DNA of 64,000 bases from Magnetospirillum gryphiswaldense MSR-1 v2. GTDB lineage: Bacteria; Pseudomonadota; Alphaproteobacteria; Rhodospirillales; Magnetospirillaceae. Every line of letters starts with the position of its first letter. Within the stretch, counting starts at the first letter, position 1. Below the pieces are notes generated by a model. That model worked only from the letters and a program-made list of their open reading frames with translations. It was not told where the DNA came from and made no database searches. The DNA lies in contig NC_023065.1 in NCBI RefSeq assembly GCF_000513295.1, positions 124,001-188,000 of the forward strand. The letters are read 5' to 3'. The translations under genes were made by a program, and so were the position numbers. This document shows, one piece after another, positions 43,101 through 49,100 of the stretch.

Positions 43101-46100
43101 GGCGGCGGCGGCGGTTTTGGCGGCGGCGGCGGCGGCATTATTGTCGACGGCATCGACCGTGCCGCCGGCGGCACCGATGGCGGCGATGGCGGCGGCTTTG
43201 TCGTCGGCGGCGTCGGCTCGGGCGGTGGCGATGGTCACCAGGGCTTCGGCGCTGGCCAGGGACTGGCCGGCGGCGGCGGTCTTGCCCGCCACTTCGGCCT
43301 GAAGATTGGCGACGATCTTGACCTGGGTCTGGGCGATGGCGGCCTTGGCGGCGGCGGCTTCCGACGCGGTGGCGGCGGCCTTGGCGAAGCTGCCGGCGTC
43401 GGCAGCGGCGGCCTTGGCGGCGGTCACGTCCAGCGCGGCATCGGCCTCGGCGACCTTGGCCAGGGCGTCGTCGGTGCCGTCGACACCATCGCTGTAGCTG
43501 TTTTGAGCGGTCGCCGCCAGTGATGCGGCATCGCTGGCGGTGCCGTCGTCATAGGCGTTCTGCGCCGCCAGCAAGGCGGCATTGGCGGTGGTGGTGGCGC
43601 TGGCAGTGGTGGTGCTGGCGGTGGTGATGGCGGCGGCGGCGCTGTTCTTGGCCGCCTGCAAGGCCGAGACATCGATGCCGCGCGCCTGCAAGGCGGCGAT
43701 CTTGGTAGCCAACAGGGTGTCGCGGCTGGAAAAGTCGGCCAGACGGGTGGTCGATCCGGTGATTTCACCGTTCAAGGTGGTGCGCAGATCGCCGACACCA
43801 TTGCCGTCGATCAGGTTGCGGGCATCCAAGGTGGCGGTGGCGGCGGCAGCGGCCTTTTGTGCCGCGCTCTGTGCAGCGGCGGCGGCATCGGCGGCGGCGG
43901 CCTGGGCGGCGACGATGGTCTGGGCGTCGGCGGCGGCAGCCTGGGCTTGCAGGGACTTGGCCAGATTCAGGGATTCAAACGCCTGGCCGGCATAGGATTG
44001 AGCCAGGGCGGCCTGCTTGGCCACTTCCGCCTGAATGCCGACGGCCTGGGCAAGATCGGCCTCGGCCTTGGCCAGCGAGGCGCGGGCGGCCTCGGCGGCG
44101 GCGGCCTGCGGGTCGTTACTGTCGTTGTCGAAATCGCCGTCGTTGTCGAGGTCGATTCCCATCTGATCGGGCAGGTCGGCGGCCAGATCGCGTGCCGCCT
44201 GGGCGGCGATCACGGCGGCATCCGCATTGGCGATCAGCGTCTGCGCCGCGTCCGAAGCGGCCTTGGCGGCGTTATAGGCGGTTTGGGCGGCGGTGAAGGC
44301 GGCCAGGGCCTCGGCGCTGCTGACGCTTTCATCATTGTTGGCATCGACGGCGGCAACGGCGGCGCCGGCGGTCTGCGACTGGGTCCGGGCCGTGCTGACG
44401 TAATCAATGCCGTCACTGTCGCCGCTGGCGCTGGTCAGCTTGTCGAGCGCGTCCTGGGCGCTGTCCAGGGCGCTGGACATGGCGGTATCGACCTGACGCT
44501 GGGCCGTGTACTGGGCGATGGTTTCCGCCGCTTCGGCATTGGACAGGCCGGCGGCGGCGTCGGCCAGGGCCGATTGCGCCGCCACATAGGCGATGGCGGC
44601 GTTGGTCGAGTTGGTTTCCGCCAAGGTGGCGCGATCAACGGCGGCATCGGCGGCGGCGCGGGCGTTGATCGCAGCGTCAACGGCGTTGTCATAGGCGGCG
44701 ATGGCGCTGTCCAGCGCATCCTTGTAGGCCAGCACCAGCGGATCGCTGGCATCGTTGCTGGCCTCGGTCAGGGCTGCATCATAGGTGGCCTGGGCGGCGT
44801 TCTTGGCGGCCATCTGCGAATCGCGGGCGGCGTCGGCGGCGGCGGCCTTGATCAGCGGATCGCGGCTGGCGGTGCTGGCGGCGCTGGAATCGGCGGCGGC
44901 TTCCTCGTAGCCGGTCTTGGCCGCGGCCAGCGAGGTTTCCGCCTGGGCATAGGCTTCCTTGGCGCCATAGCGGCTGGTGACGGCCAAGCCGGTGCGCCAG
45001 CTTTCCGCCGCCGCTTCCAGGTTGGCGGCGGCGGCGGCGATAGCCTTGGCGGCGGCGGCATGGGATTGCGCCAGCCGGTTCTGATCGGCGGCGTCGGCCA
45101 GATATTGGGTGGCGCTGGGGTGGCCTTCGGCGGCGCTGGCGGCGGCGTTGAAGGCAGCCTTGGCCGCCAGGGCGGCGGCCTGGCTGCGGGTGGCGGCGGC
45201 CTGGGCACCGGCGATGTCGCCATCGTCATAGGCGGTCTGGGCGCTGGCCTTTTCCGCCAGGGCGGTGACCTTGTGGGCGGCGGCCTGGGCGGCATAGGTT
45301 TCCGCCTGATCCTCGGCCAGGGCATCGGATTGGGCCTTGGCATCCTCGGCGTTTTTGATGGCCAGGGCTTGATCGGCAGCGGCCTTGGCGGCGGCGGCCT
45401 CGGCCTCGGCCTGGGCGGCGGCGGCGGCGGCAAAGGCATCGCTACGGGCGCTTGCGGCTTCGGCGATCTGGGCCGCCTGACTTTTGGCGGCGGTGGCATC
45501 ATCCTGGGCCTTGGTCGCCTTGACCGCCTGCAATTCCAGGCTGGCGATGGCGTCTTTGGCCAAGCCGATATTGCCGTTCTGGCTATCGGCCTGGGTGGAA
45601 TTGCTGGCCGGGCGCAGCGCCAGCAGGGCATCGAACTGGGTCTTGGCGGCACCGAGCGCCGCATTGGCGGCGGCAGCCTTGGTGGCCGCGTCGGTGTTGG
45701 CGCTGGCGGCGCTGGTGCTTTGCGCCAGAACCGCCGCTTCCTTGGCATCGTGGTTGTCGGCGGTCATTTCCGCCGACCGCGCCTTGGCGGCGACCAGGGC
45801 GGCCTTGGCGGCGGTGGCGAACGAGGCGGCGCTGGTGGCGTTGGTCTGGGCGGTGCTCAGATATTGCTGAATGGCCGCCAGCCCCTTGGCCGCAGCCTCG
45901 ACCAGGGCGGCATCGGCCTGGGTGCGGGCGGTGGCGGCGGCGGTGCCGGCCTCGGTGGCGGCGATTCGGGCGGCATCGGCGGCGGCTTCGGCGACCGTGC
46001 GGGTGACGGCGGCGTTGGCCAGGGCCAATTGCGCCTGGGCGGCGGCCAGTTTGCTGGCGGCGGTATCGGCGGCAGTTTGGGCGGCGGCGTGGGCGCTGGT

Positions 46101-49100
46101 GGTGGTGGCGTTGCTGAAGGCGGCCTTGGCGGCGGCGGCGTCGACCAGGGCCTGATCGGCCTGTTGCTTCAACTGGGTGGCGTCTTCGACAGCGGCTTCC
46201 GCCTTGTCGCGGGCGGCATCGATCCCGGCGGCATCCGCCGTCGCCTTCAGCGCGTTGGCATCGGCCAGGGACAGGGTGTTGGCGGCGACGTCGCGATAGG
46301 CCTCGGCGGCGTCGGCGGCGGCGTCGGCGGCGTCGCGGGCGGCGGCGGCGGAGGCCACCGCCTTGACCGCCGCCTGATAGATGGTGTCCATCTCGTCGGT
46401 ATTGACCCGCCAAGTCTCGGACTTGGTCAGGGCGGCCTCGGCGGCGGCGCGGGCGTCTTCCGCCGCCTGATACTTGACGATGGCCAGATTAGCCGCCTCG
46501 CGGGCGGTGGTGGCGTCGCTGGTGGCGTCGGTCAGGTTGCCCACATGGGCTTCCGCCTCGGTGGCCTCTTGTTTGGCGGTCTGGGCCAGATCCTCGGCCT
46601 GTTTGGTGGCGGTCACCGCCAGATTGACGGCATCGATGATTTCCGCCCGCACCGCGTTGGTGGCGGTGCCTTGGGCGTAATCGGTATACCACTCCGCCGC
46701 CGCCCATTCGGATTGGGCCTTGGTGTTGGCATCATAGGCGGCCAGCAACGCAGTCATCTTGGCCGTCGCCTGGGTTTCCAGGCTGGTGACGATATTGTGC
46801 TTGGCGCTATAGGCAGTGTTGGCGGCGGCGGCCAGGGCTTCCGCCGTGTCGGCTTCGGTGTCAAGGGCGGTATAGGCGGTCTGCCACTGGGTTTGCAGAT
46901 CGGTGAAATAGGCCTGCACTTCCAACAACGACGCGTTGCTTTGCGCCACCAGCACGGTGGTGGCTTCCATCACCACGCTTTCATCGCTCGAGCCCAAGGC
47001 GGCGATGGCGTTGGTGATGCGGGTGTGGGCGTCGGCGGCAATGAGTTGCGCGGTCTTCCACGCCGCCACTTCGATATATTTGTCGGCTTCGGCGGTGGTG
47101 GCGGCGGGGTTCTCGGCCTTGTACTCGGCCAAGGCGGCCTGATAGCCGGCATCGGCGCTGTCCTTGGCCGATTGGGCGGCGGTCAGCGCCTCGGTCAGCA
47201 AGGATGCGCGGGTGCTGCCGGCGGCGGCATAGGCGTTCACCGTCTTGGTGGCGGCCAGGGCCAGATCGGTGCCGGTGGCGCTGCCGGCATCCAGGGCGGT
47301 GACGGCCTCGCCGGCATCGTCAAGGATGGGCTTGACGCTGCCATCGGCGTAGTCGCGCTTGACCGTGGCGGTGGCCAGCTTCTTCTGCCAGTCCAGATAA
47401 AGCGGCTGCTCGACCTTGCGGGCGTCGTCCAGATCGGTGATGACCGTCTGGTTGCTGGTTTTTGCGGTGTCCAGCGCCGTGGTGGTGCCGTTGCGGGCTT
47501 GCAGCAGCTGGGCTTCGCGCGCTTCGGCGGTGCCGCTGGTCCAGGCGTCGATGACTTCGGATTTCTGCGACGATTTCAGTACCGGCAGGGCGGCGTTGAC
47601 GACGCCGGCGGCGGTTTCGCCACGGGTGAACTGAGTCTGAAGCGTGTTGATCTTGTTGAGGATGGCCGTGCTGGAAAAGCTTGATGCGGTGGTTTCCGCC
47701 TCGGATTTATAGGTGGCGGCTTCGGTCTGATATTTTTCCAGCTTGCTTTGCAGCAAGGTCACCTGGGACAGATCACCACTGCTTTGCAGGGCGATGATCT
47801 TGGTCTGAATGGCTTCCTGCCGCTCGGCGACGATTTCCATCTTGGCGGCAAGAACGGTGACCTTGGCCTCGGCCACCGCCACCTGCAGCGACGAGAACAG
47901 CCCGCTGGTCGCCCCCGCTCCCGCGGTCTCGGTCAGGATCTGGTTGATCTCGGTGGTCTTGCTGTCCAGCAATTCGGTCAGGGCGGCGATCTTGTCGTCG
48001 GCGTCGATGTCGCCGTCGCCATCCTCATCGGTACCGGCGGTGAGGACCGCATTGATTTCGGCCAGGACGGTCGCGTCGTCGTCATCGGTGTCGCCGTCGC
48101 CGTCCAGGTCGCCGGCGGCGAGGAAGGCGTCGACGGCGTCGTCGATGGCGTTGTCGTCGGCATCGCCGACGACACCATCGCCGTCATAATCGATGTCCGA
48201 CACCATCCAGGCGGCGCCGGCATTGCCGCCTTGCAAGGTGACCGACAGCCCGCCGAGGAAATAGGACGCCAGATCGACGCCCTTGGCCCCGTACAGGGCC
48301 TGGATGGCAGCGATATCGTTTTCCTGCAGCGATAGCGGGTATTCCAGCGCCGAGCCGCCGAAATACGACATGATCGAGTAAAGGCGCGAATCATAGGCGT
48401 TGGTCGGGCTGCCGCCGCCATTATAGTCGCCGGCATGTTCCAGGCCCAAGGCGTGGCCGATTTCATGCAGCAGGGTGAAATAGCCGTACTCGCCCGGGTC
48501 CAACTGGCCGTTGTCGGCATAATCGGCGGCGATCCACACATCGCCGCCCTGACCGTCACCGGGCAAATAGGTCCAGGCGACGTCGGGGCCCAGCGTGGTG
48601 TTGGCGAAACGGATTTCGCCGCCGTCACCGGTGACCTCGACGAAGGTGATGTTGGCCGCCGCCGCCCATTGGGCCAGGGCAGCGCGTGCCGCGTCCTTTT
48701 GCGGGTCCGAGAACGACGAGAAACCGCCGGCCTCGATCTGGCCGGCATAGTCCACCGGCACGTTGTCGGGGAAGGAATAGGTGATGACGGTGCTGCCATC
48801 GGCATTGATGCCGGTCCATTTCTGTCCCGACAGCAATTCCAGGATGGCCAACATGCGCTCGGCGGTGCCGCCGGTGCCGGTGGGGGCGTCGGTGCCGACG
48901 CCGAATTCGGCCTGGACCAGGGCGTTGGGGGAGATGTGCGACAGCACTCCGCTGATGCCGGTCACCTGTCCGGCCAGCTTGCCCACTTCCGTCAGGGCGG
49001 CCAGCACTTCGCCGTCACGGTTAATGGGGGTGGGCAGCAGCGGCGGCGGTGGCGGCAGTTCGACCTTGACGCCGGCCAGGATATCAAGCACCTGACCGCG

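Noticed and set aside
43857-47684. Plus-strand open frame of 1,275 codons opposite the Ala-rich part
   Set aside because: It is the complement of GCC/GCG-rich codons and reads as Gly-rich low complexity.
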